Origin: Hordeum vulgare subsp. vulgare
Lineage: Eukaryota > Streptophyta > Magnoliopsida > Poales > Poaceae
DNA: 64,000 nucleotides
Assembly: GCF_904849725.1 (NCBI RefSeq)
Contig: NC_058518.1
Coordinates: forward strand, 510,185,225 to 510,249,224
Direction: 5' to 3'
In this document: piece by piece, positions 45,240-57,297 of the stretch
How positions within the stretch are numbered: position 1 is the stretch's first letter
How the letters are laid out: each line of letters begins with the position of its first letter
The notes under the pieces: generated by a model
The model's database searches: none
What the model saw: only the letters and a program-made list of their open reading frames with translations
What the model was told of the DNA's origin: nothing
Translations under genes and position numbers: made by a program

Positions 45240-45480
45240 TTTATTTTTTCTATTTCACAGCACATATACATATAATTCATAGCACATATATGATAAATAG
45301 GTCACAACACATATATGATATACATATAAAGCTCATCAATGCCATTTGTTCATCAACGTACATCCCATATATGAAAAGAACCAACACATACAAAGTTTCA
45401 TCCATATATACATACATATAGTTGCACATATATTGTTCATCCATATATACATATACATATAGTTCCACATTGTTCATCAA
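45240..45480. repeat. CATATATACATA-rich stretch in CACTA 2
   Basis: AT-rich sequence with repeated CACATATATG and CATATACATATAGTT motifs. No gene. Confidence 0.7.
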
Positions 45481-45599
45481 CTCAAATAAAAACGGAAACT
45501 AAAGCACTCCAATGCCAACTTCCATGCATGTAGTACATCCAATCTGCAAAATGGGAATAAGAAAGTCAAAGAAGAAGAAGAACAACATATATATGACAA

Positions 45600-48000
45600 A
45601 TAAGCTAAATTGAAGAATAAAGAGAAGAAGGAAGAAGAGAACAAGGAGAAGAAAAACAAGAAGGAGGAGGAGGAGAAGGAGGAGGGGAAGGGGAAGGAGA
45701 AGGAGGAGGAGAAGAAGAAAAAAGAAGAGAAGGAGAAGGAGAAGAAGGAGGAGAAGAAGGAGGAGAGAAGAAGAAGGGCTCCTTCTCCTTCTTCTCCTCC
45801 TTCTCCTTCTTCTCTTCTTCTCCTCCTCCTTCTTCTTCTTCTCCTTCTCCTTCTCCTTCTCTTCTTCTCTTCTTCTTCTTCTTCTTCCTTCTTTTCATTT
45901 CTCCTCTTCTCCTCTTCTTGGAGCTAAATTAGCTAACTAAGTCTTTTTGGAGCTAAATGGGCTAATTATGTCATTATAGAGGAAAACAAGCTAAGTATAT
46001 AATATTAATAAGTTAACAAAGGTTCTTATGCCATTTTGAGCTTATAATGTCTTTTAGGAGCTAAATTGGCTAATTATATCATTGTTGGGGAAATTAAGGC
46101 AAGGAGAATATGAAAGAGGATAAGAAAGAGGAGGACAATAAGAAGAATAAATAAAGAAGAAGGAGAAGGAGGAAGAGGAGGAGAAGGACTAGAAGGTCCT
46201 TGGCCTTCTCCTTCTCCTCCTCCTCCTCCTCCTCCTCCTCCTCCTTCTTCTTCTCTTCTTCTTCTTCTTCTTTCTTTTCATTTTTCCTATTTCTTCTCCT
46301 CTTCTCCTCTTCTTGGAGCTAAATTAGCTAACTATGTCTTTTTGGAGCTAAATGGGCTAATTATCCCATTTTAGAGGAAAACAAGCTAAGTATATAATAT
46401 TAATGAGCTAACCAAGGTTCGTATGCCATTTTGAGGTTATTATGGCATTTTGGAGCTAAATGGGCTAATTATGTCATTGTTGGGGAAATTAAGGCAAGGA
46501 GAATATGAAATAGGAGAATAAAGAGGAGGAGGAGAAGAAGAAGAAGAAATAAAGAAGGAGGAGGAGGAGGAGGAGGAGGAGAAGGACTAGAAGGTCCCTG
46601 GCCTTCTCCTCCTCCTCCTCCTCCTCCTCCTCCTCCTTCTCCTTCTTCTCTTCTTCTTCTTCTTTCTTTTCATTTTTCCTATTTCTTCTCCTCTTCTCCT
46701 CTTCTTGGAGCTAAATTAGCTAACTATGTCTTTTTGGAGCTAAATGGGCTAATTATCTCATTTTAGAGGAAAACAAGCTAAGTATATAATATTAATGAGC
46801 TAACCAAGGTTCTTATACCATTTTGAGCTTATTATGGCATTTTGGAGCTAAATGGGCTAATTATGTCATTGTTGGGGAAATTAAGGCAAGGAGAATATGA
46901 AAGAGGAGAAGAAAGAGGAGGAGGAGGAGGAGAAGAAGAAATAAAGAAGAAGGAGGAGAAGGAGGAGGAGGAGAAGGACTAGAAGGTCCTTGGCCTTCTC
47001 CTCCTCCTCCTCCTCCCCCTTCTCCTTCTTCTCCTCCTCCTTCTTCTCCTTCTCCTTCTCTTCTCTTTCTCTTCTTCTTTTTGTTCTTCCTTTTCATTTC
47101 TCCTCTTCTCCTCTTCTTGGAGCTAAATTAGCTAACTATGTCTTTTTGGAGCTAAATGATCTAATTATCCCATTTTAGAGAAAAACAAGCTAAGTATATA
47201 ATATTAATGAGCTAACCAAGGTTCTTATGCCATTTTCAGGTTATTATGGCATTTTGGAGCTAAATGGGCTAATTATGTCATTGTTGGGGAAATTAAGGCA
47301 AGGTGAATATGAAATAGGAGAAGAAAGAGGAGGAGGAGAAGAAGAAGAAGAAATAAAGAAGAAGGAGGAGAAGGAGGAGGAGGAGAACGACTAGAAGGTC
47401 CTTGGCCTTCTCCTCCTTCTCCTCCTCCTCCTCCTCCTTCTCCTTATTCTCTTCTTCTTCTTCTTTCTTTTCAGTTTTCCTATTTCTTCTCCCCTTCTCC
47501 TCTTCTTGGAGCTAAATTAGCTAACTATGTATTTTTGGAGCTAAATGGGCTAATTATCTCATTTTAGAGGAAAACAAGCTAAGTTTATAATATTAATGAG
47601 CTAACCAAGGTTCTTATGCCATTTTGAGCTTATTATGGCATTTTGGAGCTAAATGGGCTAATTATGTCATTGTTGGGGAAATTAAGGCAAGGAGAATATG
47701 AAAGAGGAGAAGAAAGAGGAGGAGGAGGAGAAGAAGAAGAAATAAAGAAGGAGGAGAAGGAGGAGGAGGAGGAGAAGGACTAGGACCTTCTAGTCCTTCT
47801 CCTCCTCCTCCTCCTCCTCCTCCTACTTCTTCTCTTCTTCTTCTTCTTCTTTCTTTTCATTTTTCCTATTTCTTCTCCTCTTCTTGGAGCTAAATTAGCT
47901 AACTATGTCTTTTTGGAGCTAAATGGGCTAATTATGTCATTGTTGGGGGAAATTAAGGCAATGAGAATATGAAAGAGGAGAAGAGAAACTTACCGTAGTG
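45600..48000. repeat. ~390-bp tandem array with facing purine and pyrimidine tracts
   Basis: Units with TTGGAGCTAAATTAGCTAAC start at 45918, 46313, 46705, 47117, 47506 and 47884 (periods 378-412 bp). Each unit holds a purine tract of GAA/GAGG repeats, a short GGACTAGAAGGTCC centre and a matching pyrimidine tract of CTT/CCTC repeats, so each can fold into a long hairpin. Length variation lies mostly in these tracts. Glu/Lys- and Ser-rich open frames through them are artefacts. Confidence 0.95.
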
Positions 48001-48137
48001 GTCATCAAGGAGGAGAAACAGCTGGATAAGGGTCGTGCGATGCCGCTCAGGAGTTATTTGGCAGAATAGATATTTTGCAATGTCTCAGTTAGCATGATGA
48101 CACTCAATTATTAATACTAGTTTATAATGAAACTCAC

Positions 48138-49650
48138 CGTGCCAATCGAAGATAAGACGGGCATCGGCGGAGGGACTTGACCGCTCTTCTTGCACAGACC
48201 CTGAAGAGTGGGTCGTATTAGTTAGTAATGAAACAGACATTACACACATGATTTGGCTAATGTGAAAAAACTTACCACAAAAAGCTCGTACAGGTCCCGT
48301 TGACCCGCCTCATTCCGGGACCTCTCCTCCTAAATCAATCGTGCCGTGGTCTGGTCCCTCGCATCAAGAGCAGCCTGACTTGCCAATCTCTCTTTCTCAA
48401 GAGCAGCCTCAAGAGCAGCCTGGCTTGCCAATCTCTCTTTCTCAAGAGCAGCCTGGTTTGCCAATCTCTCTTTCTGAAGAGCAGCCTGAAACACCATTCC
48501 TCGTTACCACAGTAATGATCTATGGTGACACACATAATGAAATGGATGAAAGTGTTCTTAGTCCGTACAACTAACCTCGATGGCAAGATCGACTGGCCGT
48601 GGACGACGCATTATCTCAGGACAGCTGCTCGACTGGCGCGCCTTGATCTCTAGGAGAGTGAGTGGACAACGTATTATCCCATCTCCAATGGCTATCGAGC
48701 CATGGGGCATCCCGCCATCAGATATCATCACCAGCTCTGGATCCAAAAGTTCCTGGCTAGGGTTAAAGTCATCCCCTTTCGTAGCCTTCCCCGCGTCCAT
48801 GTATGCCACGAGCTTCTGGTGGGATGATATGTTGGTGAAGTTATTGGGATCATCCAGGTCAGACTCAGAGAATGCCTTCGCCTTCTTGTACGAGGCAGTA
48901 TGGGCCATGCCATAAAGGTCGTACAAGTGTGGCATCTCCGTCTTATTGTGATGCGCCTAAAAGAGAGGAACAAAATATTAGCATGAAGAATGAATTGCAT
49001 GAATCATGAAGCAAATCACATACCCAGTTTCGTCCGAACTGAAGTAAGTTGGCACTGCCTTGATGGTGTGGCACACCAACCATTTGGCTACACCGATCCT
49101 TCGCATTCTCGTGGACGGCTCGCCAGCTGCCTATGCACCACTCATCAACCAACGCCTCCCAACAATCCATCTTATCCGCACACCATCTCGGGGGCACCTG
49201 TAAGTTATTAGAAAGAATTTTGAGCGCTACGCCTATGAATGAAATCAAGAAAACTACGTAGAAGGACTTAAGAATAGGTAATTACCTTCATGTATTGCTC
49301 CTTCTTCAGAAAATTTCAGCGGCAATCCTTCTTCTGCTTCTTAATACCACGCGTGGTGTAGTAATCTCGAATAGCCTACGGCCAAGCTTCGTGACGTAAT
49401 TTCTGTAGTAACCGCCTACACTCGGCCTCGAGAACCCTGGCCGCCTCCTCCTCATATCCATCCTCACACCTATAGAAGGTCTGCAATCAAACGTGAAAAC
49501 ACCGATTAGTATAATAATTAGCTATATTGTTAATTTTAGATTCTCTAAAAGGATAATTTACCCAAAAGCTCTTGATCACCATCTCGGCAACTCGGTCCAA
49601 TCCGGCCAGGTCTCCTCCTCCTCCTCTACTCTTCTCCTCCTCCTCTTCTT
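48138..49650 (-). pseudogene. CACTA 2 ORF1-type (Transposase_24-like) gene, broken
   Basis: Leftward exons with good GT/AG borders: about 49650-49562 (AGLDRVAEMVIKSFW), 49480-49286 (CEDGYEEEAARVLEAECRRL, ending KKEQYMK), 49197-49024 (WEALVDEWCIGSWRAVHENA, CSQMVGVPHHQGSANL), 48956-48577 (HHNKTEMPHLYDLYGMAH, YKKAKAFSESDLDDP), 48485-48276 (Ala/Leu/Glu/Arg coiled-coil repeats with KERLANQAAL) and 48200-48138 (GLCKKSGQVPPPMP). The HQGSANL block matches the plant En/Spm Transposase_24 family (ORF1, a DNA-binding partner of the transposase). Two stops in the second exon and one in the coiled-coil exon make it a pseudogene. The 3' end near 48000 and the 5' end are not fixed. Confidence 0.75.
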
Positions 49651-49984
49651 CTACTTCTTCCTCTTCTTTCTATTAAGCTAACTAACTAACTAACCTAACT
49701 AACCAAGCTAACTAAACCTATCGCTAAACCTATACAACACTAAACAGCAAAAAATAACAAAAACATAATCTACCACTAAGTAACTAAAAAAGAATCTAGC
49801 TATCACTAATTAACAAAACAAAATCTACCACTAAACTACCTACTAAATCTACTAATTAACTAACTAAATCTACTAACTAACTAAACTACCAACTAACTAA
49901 AGATAATCTACCAACTAACTAAACTACCACTAAATCTACTAATTAACTAACCTACCAACTAAACTATATATACCACTAAATCTA

Positions 49985-50420
49985 TTAATTAGCAAAAAAA
50001 AAGAAAAAATCACCTTGGTTAGTAGTGGGCAGCCGGGGTGGTGACGGTCGGGGCGGTGGGTGACCTGGCTGGAGCTGGTGGAGGAGGGGGTCGCGGGGAG
50101 GAGAGGGAACCAGGGCGAGGGGTGGCGCAATGGTGGATGAGAGGGGGTCGCGGGGAGGAGGGCACCAGGGCGATGGTGGAGCAGGGCACGGAGAGGAGGG
50201 GCGGTGGTGGAGCAGGGGCACGGTGGTGGAGGAGGGGTCGCAGGGAGGAGGAGGGGGCGAGCTCTGGCGGCGGGTCACGGGGAGAAGGGCAAGCTCCGGC
50301 GGCACGTCACGGGGAGGAGGAGGGGGCGAGCTCCAGCGGCGGCGCGGGGAGAGAGAAGGGGGCTGTGGTGAACCGTTATGGGGGAGAGAGAGGGGGTGGG
50401 GTGGGGGTTGACGACATTAG
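49985..50420 (-). other. GC-rich block upstream of the CACTA 2 gene
   Basis: A G-rich (plus) / C-rich (minus) island that is open on the minus strand and would encode Pro-rich low-complexity sequence. It sits between the right subterminal repeats and the first recognisable exon, like 7612-7937 in CACTA 1, and is probably the leader or first exon. The adjoining 49680-49980 is ACTAACTA-type simple sequence. Confidence 0.45.
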
Positions 50421-51328
50421 GTCTAGTTGCCTCTTTGCCGTCTGCCCCCGACGGCAAAGTGGTAATAGGTTGACGGCAAAGTGTTGGACCGTTATGGGTT
50501 AGAGGGCGGTGTGGGGTGGGTTCTTTGCCGACTGCCTGCATGTTCTTTGCCGTCAGCTGGCAGACGGCAAAGAGTACACTTATGGCAAAGAGGATGTTTC
50601 CCATCAGCCTACTCTTTGCCGTCTGGTTTTGGGTAGCTGATGGCAAAGAGTGTCTTTGCCATCAGCCAGCAGACGGCAAAGAAGCAGCAGATGGCAAATT
50701 CTCTGATCCAAGTAGTGATTGTTTACAAGAGATGAACTAGGGATTGGAGAGGAGATGGTACTGATGAAGATGCCTCCCCTCCGACGAGAGGAGTGTTGGT
50801 GATGACGATGGCGACGATTTCCCCCTCCGGGAAGGAAGTTTCCTCGGCAGGATCGTCCTGCGGGAGCTCTAGATTGGATCTGCTCAAGTTCCGCCTCGTG
50901 GCGGCGGCGAAACCACAAAAAAGCTCCCGATTGATTTTTTTTCTGGAATGAAACCCTTCATACAGCAAAAGAGGGACGCTAGTGGGCCGTCAGGGAGCCC
51001 ACAAGCTTGCCATTCGCCACCACGGGGTGGCAGTGGCAGGGCTTGTGGCGCCCTAGTAGCCCCCCTCTGGTACTTCTTTAGCCCAGTATTTTTTATATAA
51101 TCCCAAAAAATTCCACATAACTTTTCAGGGCATTTGGAGATGTGCAGAATAGTGGACTAAGATTTGCTCCTTTTCCAGTCCAGAATTCCAGTTGCCTGAA
51201 TTATCCCTCTTCGAATAAACCTTGCAAAATAAGAGAGAAAAGGCATAAATATGGTACCACAAAGTAATATAACAACCCATAAAGCAATAAATATCAACAT
51301 GAAAGCATGATGCAAAATGGACGTATCA

Positions 51329-52866
51329 ACTCCCCCAAGCTTAGACCTCGCTTGTCCTCAAGCGAAAACCAAGTTCCATAAACATGTCCACATGTTGAGG
51401 GACGAAGGTGTCGATAAAACATTATACAGACATGAAGGCATCATGATCACACATAGGACAGCAATACGTCATAAAGATTCTTATGGGAAAGTGACAATTC
51501 CTTCACAAAGCAAAGCATGAAGCAAAAACCTTACCGAGAAGTAACCAACAACAGTCCAAAGTCATTGAAGCAATTGCAATTTACCACAACCTCAGAAAGA
51601 GTCAAGTAAGAGCTTGTAAGGCAAATCCACATACTCAATCATCTCTTTTGTTTTCCACAATTGTTACAACTCATGTGGTACTCATGGTGTCAAAGTTTCA
51701 GCTAGACACAGAGGAAGATAGGTGCTTATAGTTTTGCCTCCCAACTATTTACCTCAAGGGTAAAGTCAACAATAATAAAGCATAAGTACTCAACTCCAAG
51801 TTGATATATGAATATAGATCTTTCCCAAGCATGTGACTGTAGCCAAGACAAAGGCAAAAATAGGGAATTGGTGAAGATCACCATGACTCTTACAAGGGCA
51901 AAAAGTAAAGGTACAAGATAGGCCCTTCACAGAGGGAAGCAGAGGTTGTCATGCGCTTTTGAGGTTTGAATGTGTGTCCTCTTAGTGCGGAGGAATGTCA
52001 CTTTATATTGCCTCCTGTGATAAAGAACTTTATTATGCAGTCTGTCGCTTTTATGTCTTCCTCATCACAGGTTCGTACAAAGCTTATTTTCCACACACTA
52101 ATAGATCATACATATTAGAGAGCAATTTTTATTGTTGGCGCCGATGATAACTTACTTGAAGGATCTTATTCAATCCATAGGTAGGTATGGTGGACTCTCA
52201 TGGCAAAACTGGGTTGGAGGTTTATGGATGCACAAGTAGTATCTCTACTTGGTGCGGGAGTTTTGGCTAATATGAGGTGGAAGCAATCGTCACATGCTAA
52301 GGGATCTCTAATCATATAACATTGTTTGGAACCAAGCAAACACAATTCATTATGTTGTATTCCTTGTCCAACATCTACTCCTAGGCATGTAATAGTTTGG
52401 TGAGTGCTCACAATTGTAAAAGGTGTCTAAGATGATATATTTATATGTGAACCTCTCTTTCCTTATTACTTCTTATTAATTGCAACAATGACTGAGGTTT
52501 ATGTTGATTTATTCTCAACAAGTTTCAATCATCATACGTGTCATATGTGAAGTTATCACTTTCCATAAGATCGTCTCATGATCTTTCATGCTATCGCTCT
52601 TTTCATACTTTTGATCATGGCATAAAGCAAAGCCCTTGACTAAGATACTCTTTATTATATAGCTCGTAAGCTCCAATACATCGGGGGAGACACAAGGCAA
52701 AAGACTCAAAACTAAACACTAGAGACTTATTCCTCTAAGAGAAGAAATAAAAACTGAAAAGGAAAGAACTAAAACAAAGGTAAAAACAAAAGATATAAAG
52801 GTGATACGATACCAGGGCAACTCCCCCAAGCTTGGCAGAAGCCAAGGGGATTGCCCATACCAATGC
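51329..52866 (-). other. polypurine tract and non-coding 3' region of Sabrina-like 2
   Basis: Begins with the polypurine tract (minus AAGCTTGGGGGAGT, 51329-51342). About 1.5 kb collinear with 20700-22235 follow. A second copy of the polypurine motif lies at 52829-52843. No gene seen. Confidence 0.75.
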
Positions 52867-53283
52867 TTAGTTGTCTTCCTTTGGTGGTGATGGTGGTGGA
52901 GTTGTTGAAGCAGTCTTGTGCTTGTCTAATTTCCACTTGAGCCAAAAGTTTTGCTCCCTTAGATCGTCATTTTCCTCCTCAAGTTTCAACACTCTATGGA
53001 AAAGTTCCTGCTTACTCTCCTGCAAGAAACGAGAAGGGATAAACAAGGTCTTAGGCTTCTTCCTATGGTCAGGGAGGCTTGACTTCCTGAACTCCACACG
53101 AGTGCGTCCAGGTTGAGGTAGAGGGGCCTCCTCTTCATCGGAACTCGTTTGTTCCTTCCCCTTGGGCTCATAGTCCTCTTCCTCGTCAGTGGTCCAGCCA
53201 TATGGTTCCAAGTCTCCGTAGACCTTGGGATTAGAAAGGTAGATAGCCGCATAGCTCTCCCCCTCTGAATCCTGAGAAGACAT
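52867..53283 (-). CDS. accessory frame between pol and LTR (Sabrina-like 2)
   Basis: A 138-codon open frame starting MSSQDSEGESYAAIYL, with an acidic region (TTDEEEDYEPKGKEQ), a basic/aromatic middle (RKKPKTLFIPSRFLQ) and a leucine/glutamate coiled coil (ELFHRVLKLEEENDDLREQN). It ends STTPPPSPPKEDN. It shares its start, the last 12 residues and position with 22236-22622, but the middle is different. The function is unknown; it occupies the envelope/accessory position of Athila-lineage elements. Confidence 0.5.
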   Translation of the reverse strand: MSSQDSEGESYAAIYLSNPKVYGDLEPYGWTTDEEEDYEPKGKEQTSSDEEEAPLPQPGRTRVEFRKSSLPDHRKKPKTLFIPSRFLQESKQELFHRVLKLEEENDDLREQNFWLKWKLDKHKTASTTPPPSPPKEDN

Positions 53284-53559
53284 CTTGACCTAGATCCTCG
53301 GCAAACAACAGGCTAGAAACGAAAACAAAGGAAAACTGCGCGATACAGAGATCAAAACCTTCGGGCGAATATATATATTGATTTTTTCTGGACCAGAAGG
53401 AGTGCTCCGCAAGAAAACGGAGTCCGGGAGGCACACGAGGTGCCCACAAGCCCTCTCTCCGCCACCAGGGGTGGCGGTGGCCAAGCTTGTGGCCGCCTCG
53501 TGCGCTCTCGGACTGCTTTTTATTTTTCTAATTTTCCAAAAATTCCAAAACAGAGGAAA

Positions 53560-55399
53560 TTTCCTATTGGAAAAGCATCGGAGTCCAATTTCTTACCGAA
53601 ACAGACACCTCTTCGTTTTCACGGTCTGAAATCGGCTGATAAACATCCCTTATGTACTCCTCTGGACTTATGACATTGATGATATTGGTCTCAACATTTA
53701 TGGGAGTACCAGAGATGTAATGCTTGATTCTTTGCCCATTTACCACTCTAGGAAAATTTCCTTCCGTGTTATTGATTTTGATGGCACCGGAACGATATAC
53801 TTCCTCCATAATGTAAGGACCTTCCCATTTAGAGAGAAGCTTGCCTGCGAAGAATCTTAAACGAGAATTGTATAGCAGGACATAATCACCTACATTGAAC
53901 TCTCGTTTCTGTATTCGTTTGTCGTGCCATCTCTTAACCTTTTCCTTGAACAACTTGGCATTCTCATATGCCTGGGCCCTCCATTCATCTAATGAGCTGA
54001 TATCAAACAACCGCTTCTCACCGGCAAGTTTGAAATCGAGTTGAGCTCTTTGATTGCCCAATAAGCTTTGTGTTCCAGCTCAAGAGGTAAATGACATGCC
54101 TTACCGTACACCATTTTATACGGCGACATGCCCATGGGATTCTTATAGGCAGTCCTATAAGCCCATAGTGCATCGTCAAGTTTGCTAGACCAATTCTTTC
54201 GAGATCTATTGACGATCTTTTGTAGGATCAATTTGATCTCCCTATTACTCAACTCCACTTGAACACTAGACTGAGGATGATAAGGAGATGCAACTCTATG
54301 GTTGACATCATACTTAGCGAGCATATTGCGGAAAACACCATGAATGAAGTGTGAACCGCCATCAGTCATCAAATATCTAGGGACTCCAAATCTTGGGAAA
54401 ATGACTTCTTTAAGCATCTTAATAGAGGTGTGGTGATCAGCATTTTTAGTGGGGATAGCTTCTACCCACTTAGTAACGTAATCCACAGCAACTAAGATGT
54501 GAGTGTACCCATTGGAACTCGGGAAAGGTCCCATATAATCAAAGCCCAAGACATCAAATGGTTCAATCACAAGTGAATAGTTCATAGGCATTTCCTGACG
54601 CTTACTAATATTCCCTATTATTTGGCATTCGTCACAAGACAAGACAAACTTACGGGCATCCTTGAAGAGAGTGGGTCAATAGAAACCTGATTGCAATACC
54701 TTATGGGCACTTCTATCTCCAGCGTGGTGTCCTCCGTAGGCTTCGGAATGACACTTCTGCAAGATCTGTCCCTGTTCATGTTCAGGCACACAATGTCTAA
54801 TAACACCATCTACTCCTTCCTTATAAAGGTGAGGATCATCCCAAAAGTAGTGTCTCAAATCAAAGAAGAATTTCTTCTTTTGCTGATAGGTGAAACTGGG
54901 TGGTATGTATTTGGCTACGATAGTTTGCGTAATCAACATACCACGATGCACTATGTGAAGTGCGGATGACATTTAATTATTGCTCATCACGAAAGCTACC
55001 ATCAATAGGCCGTGCGTCATCAAGGACATTCTCTAGCCTAGACAAGTTATCTGCTACAGGGTTATCAGCACCCTTTCGGTCAACGACGTGCAAATCAAAT
55101 TCCTGTAGCAGGAGAACCCATCTGATCAGCCTAGGCTTAGCGTCCTTCTTCTCCATAAGGTACTTAATAGCAGCATGATCAGAGTGAATAGTGACTTTGG
55201 AGTCAACTATATAAGATCTGAACTTTTCACATGTAAACACGACTGCTAAAAATTCATTCTCCGTAGTGGCATAGTTTCTTTGGGCAATGTCTAGAGTTTT
55301 ACTAGCGTAGTGAATAACATTCAACTTCTTGTCAACTATTTGTCCTAGAACAACACCAACAGCATAATCACTAGCATCGCACATGATTTCAAAGGGCAA
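53560..55399 (-). pseudogene. RNase H and integrase of Sabrina-like 2, broken
   Basis: RNase H at 55399-54977 ([35 protein letters not shown]) is followed by a frameshift. The linker and zinc-finger part is at 54972-54676 ([33 protein letters not shown]), ending at a TGA where element 1 has Trp. The integrase core lies at 54642-54050 ([63 protein letters not shown]). A further frameshift leads to the C-terminal domain at 54061-53564 (RLRFFAGKLLSKWEGPYIME, NGQRIKHYISGTPI). RNase H is cut near its start by the insertion at 55436. Confidence 0.9.
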
Positions 55400-55435
55400 G
55401 TTCCAGTCAGGTGGTTGAACAATAGGTGCGGTTAT

Positions 55436-57055
55436 TGATACGCGTCAAACGTATCTATAATTTTTGATGGTTTCATGCTGTTATCTTGTCATCTTTGGAT
55501 GTTTTATGTACCTTTTATATCTTTTTTGGGACTAACTTATTAATTCAGTGCCAAGTGACAGTTCCTGTTTTTTCTGTGTTTTTGGCTCTTTTCAGATCTG
55601 ATTTTGGAACGGAGTCCAAACGGAATAAAATCTCCGAAATGATTTTTTCCCGAACAAAAGAAGATCAGGGGGCTTGTGGGCCAAGCCAGGAGGGCTACAG
55701 GGAGCCCACAAGCCCCCACTCCGCCACCAGGGGGCGGTGCTGGGCAGGCTTGTGGCCTCCCGGGCGCCCCCCCTGACCTAGATCTTGCGCCTATATATTC
55801 CCTAAAAAACAGAAGAAAAAATCAAGGGATCCACGAAAATACTTTTCCACCGCCGCAAGCTTCCGTTTCCGCGAGATCTCATCTGGAGACCCTTCCCGGT
55901 GTCTTGCTGAAGGGGACTTTCGAGTTGGAGGGCTTCTTCATCATCATCATCGCCCCTCCAATGACTCGTGAGTAGTTCACTTCAGACCTACGGGTCTGTA
56001 GTTAGTAGCTAGATGGCTTCTTCTCTCTCTTGGATCTTCAATACAAAGTTCTCCATGATCTTCATGGAAATCTATCCGATGTAATCTTCTTTGGCGGTGT
56101 GTTTGTCGAGATTCGATGAATTGTGGATTTGTGATCAGATTATCTATGATATATATTTGAGTCTTTGCTGATTTCTTATATGCATGATTTGATATCCTTG
56201 TAAGTCTCTCCGAGTCTTGGGTTTTGTTTGGCCAACTAGATCTATGATTCTTGCAATGGGAGAAGTGCTTGTTCTTGGGTTCTTACTGTGTGGTGACCTT
56301 TCCCAGTGACAGTAGGGGCAGCAAGGCACACATTGTGTAGTTGCCATCAAGGGTAACAAGGTGGGCTCTGTCGTAGATATGAGATTGTCCATCTACATCA
56401 TGTCATCTTGCTTAAGGCGTTACTCTGTTCTTTTGGACTTAATACACTAGATGCATGCTGGATAGCGGTCGACGTGTGGAGTAATAGTAGTAGATGCAGA
56501 AAGTATCGGTCTACTGGTTTTGGACGTGATGCCTATAGATATGATCATTGCCATAGATATCGTCACGACTTTGCGCGGTTCTATCAATTGCTCAACAGTA
56601 ATTTGTTCACCCACCGTCTACTTGCTTTCATGAGAGAAGCCACTAGTAAACACTACGGCCCCCGGGTCTATTCACATCTATCGTTTCCACTTTCGCTTTT
56701 ACTTTGCTTTGTTACTTTGTTGCTTTCAGGTCTCACTTGGCGAACAATCTATAAGGGACTGACAACCCCTTCATAGTGTTGGGAGCAAGCTTTTTGTGTT
56801 TGTGCAGGATCTTGTGATACTCCTTCACTGGATTGATACCTTGGTTCTCAAACTGAGGGAAATACTTACCACCGCTGTGCTACATCACCCTTTCCGCTTC
56901 GAGGGAACACCAACGCAAGGCTCCAAGGCCACGGGGGAAATCCTTTGCATATTTGCCTAGGAAGTCCCTTAAGGCGTAGCCATAGCAGAAGGATTCCTAG
57001 TGCCGTCAACACACCTATTTCTGGCGCCGTTGGGAGGTCTTTTGTTGCAGTAGCA
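55436..57055 (+). repeat. 5' LTR of the non-autonomous element
   Basis: 1,620 bp, opening TGATACGCGTCAAACG and closing TTGTTGCAGTAGCA. A TATA motif (CCTATATATTCC) lies near 55791-55801. The last 40 bp include CTGGCGCCGTTGG, resembling the primer-binding site. Confidence 0.93.
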
Positions 57056-57065
57056 GAAGTATTTC

Positions 57066-57083
57066 TGGCGCCGTTGCCGGGGA
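57066..57083 (+). promoter_or_regulatory. primer-binding site of the non-autonomous element
   Basis: TGGCGCCGTTGCCGGGGA, identical to the Sabrina-like site at 36662-36679 and of the tRNA-Asp type, 10 bp after the LTR end. Confidence 0.9.
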
Positions 57084-57297
57084 AGGAGAGATCTATCCAA
57101 GTAGGTCTCATAGACTCATCTCCTGCATTTACTTTTTTGCCAGTCGCCTCTCGTTTTCCTCTCCCCACTTCACATTTGTTGTTTTCTTTTGCCTTTTGTC
57201 TTTTTCGTTCGCCCTTTTCTCTCGCTTGCTTTCTGTTCGCTTGTGTGCCATGTGCCTTCAATATGCTTGCATCTTCGCTTGCTGAAAATTTAGTGAT

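Larger units (their letters stand above)
44668..50717 (-). mobile_element. CACTA transposon 2
   Basis: The left end is CACTACAGGAATTAGC and the right end inverts to CACTACTTGGATCAGAG. Both are followed within 20-30 bp by TTTGCCGTCTGC-type subterminal repeats. The ATT target duplication is exact. Contents are a ~390-bp tandem array (45600-48000), a leftward spliced ORF1-type gene with stops (48138-49650) and a GC-rich block (49985-50420). No DDE transposase (TNPD type) is seen, so it is non-autonomous. Confidence 0.93.
43761..51328 (-). repeat. Sabrina-like 2 3' LTR, split by CACTA 2
   Basis: Opens TGATGACCCACAAGTATAGG and closes AAATGGACGTATCA. About 1.5 kb after removing CACTA 2 and one ATT. 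The 3-bp duplication ATT (44665-44667 and 50718-50720) marks the CACTA insertion. Confidence 0.93.

Noticed and set aside
45605..45927. Lys/Glu-rich and Ser/Leu-rich frames across the purine and pyrimidine tracts (also 46861-47178)
   Set aside because: Simple-sequence artefacts of the tandem array.
48335..48586. Short frames with LLRKRDWQ repeats opposite the CACTA 2 gene
   Set aside because: Alternative-frame reading of the Ala/Leu/Glu coiled-coil exon.
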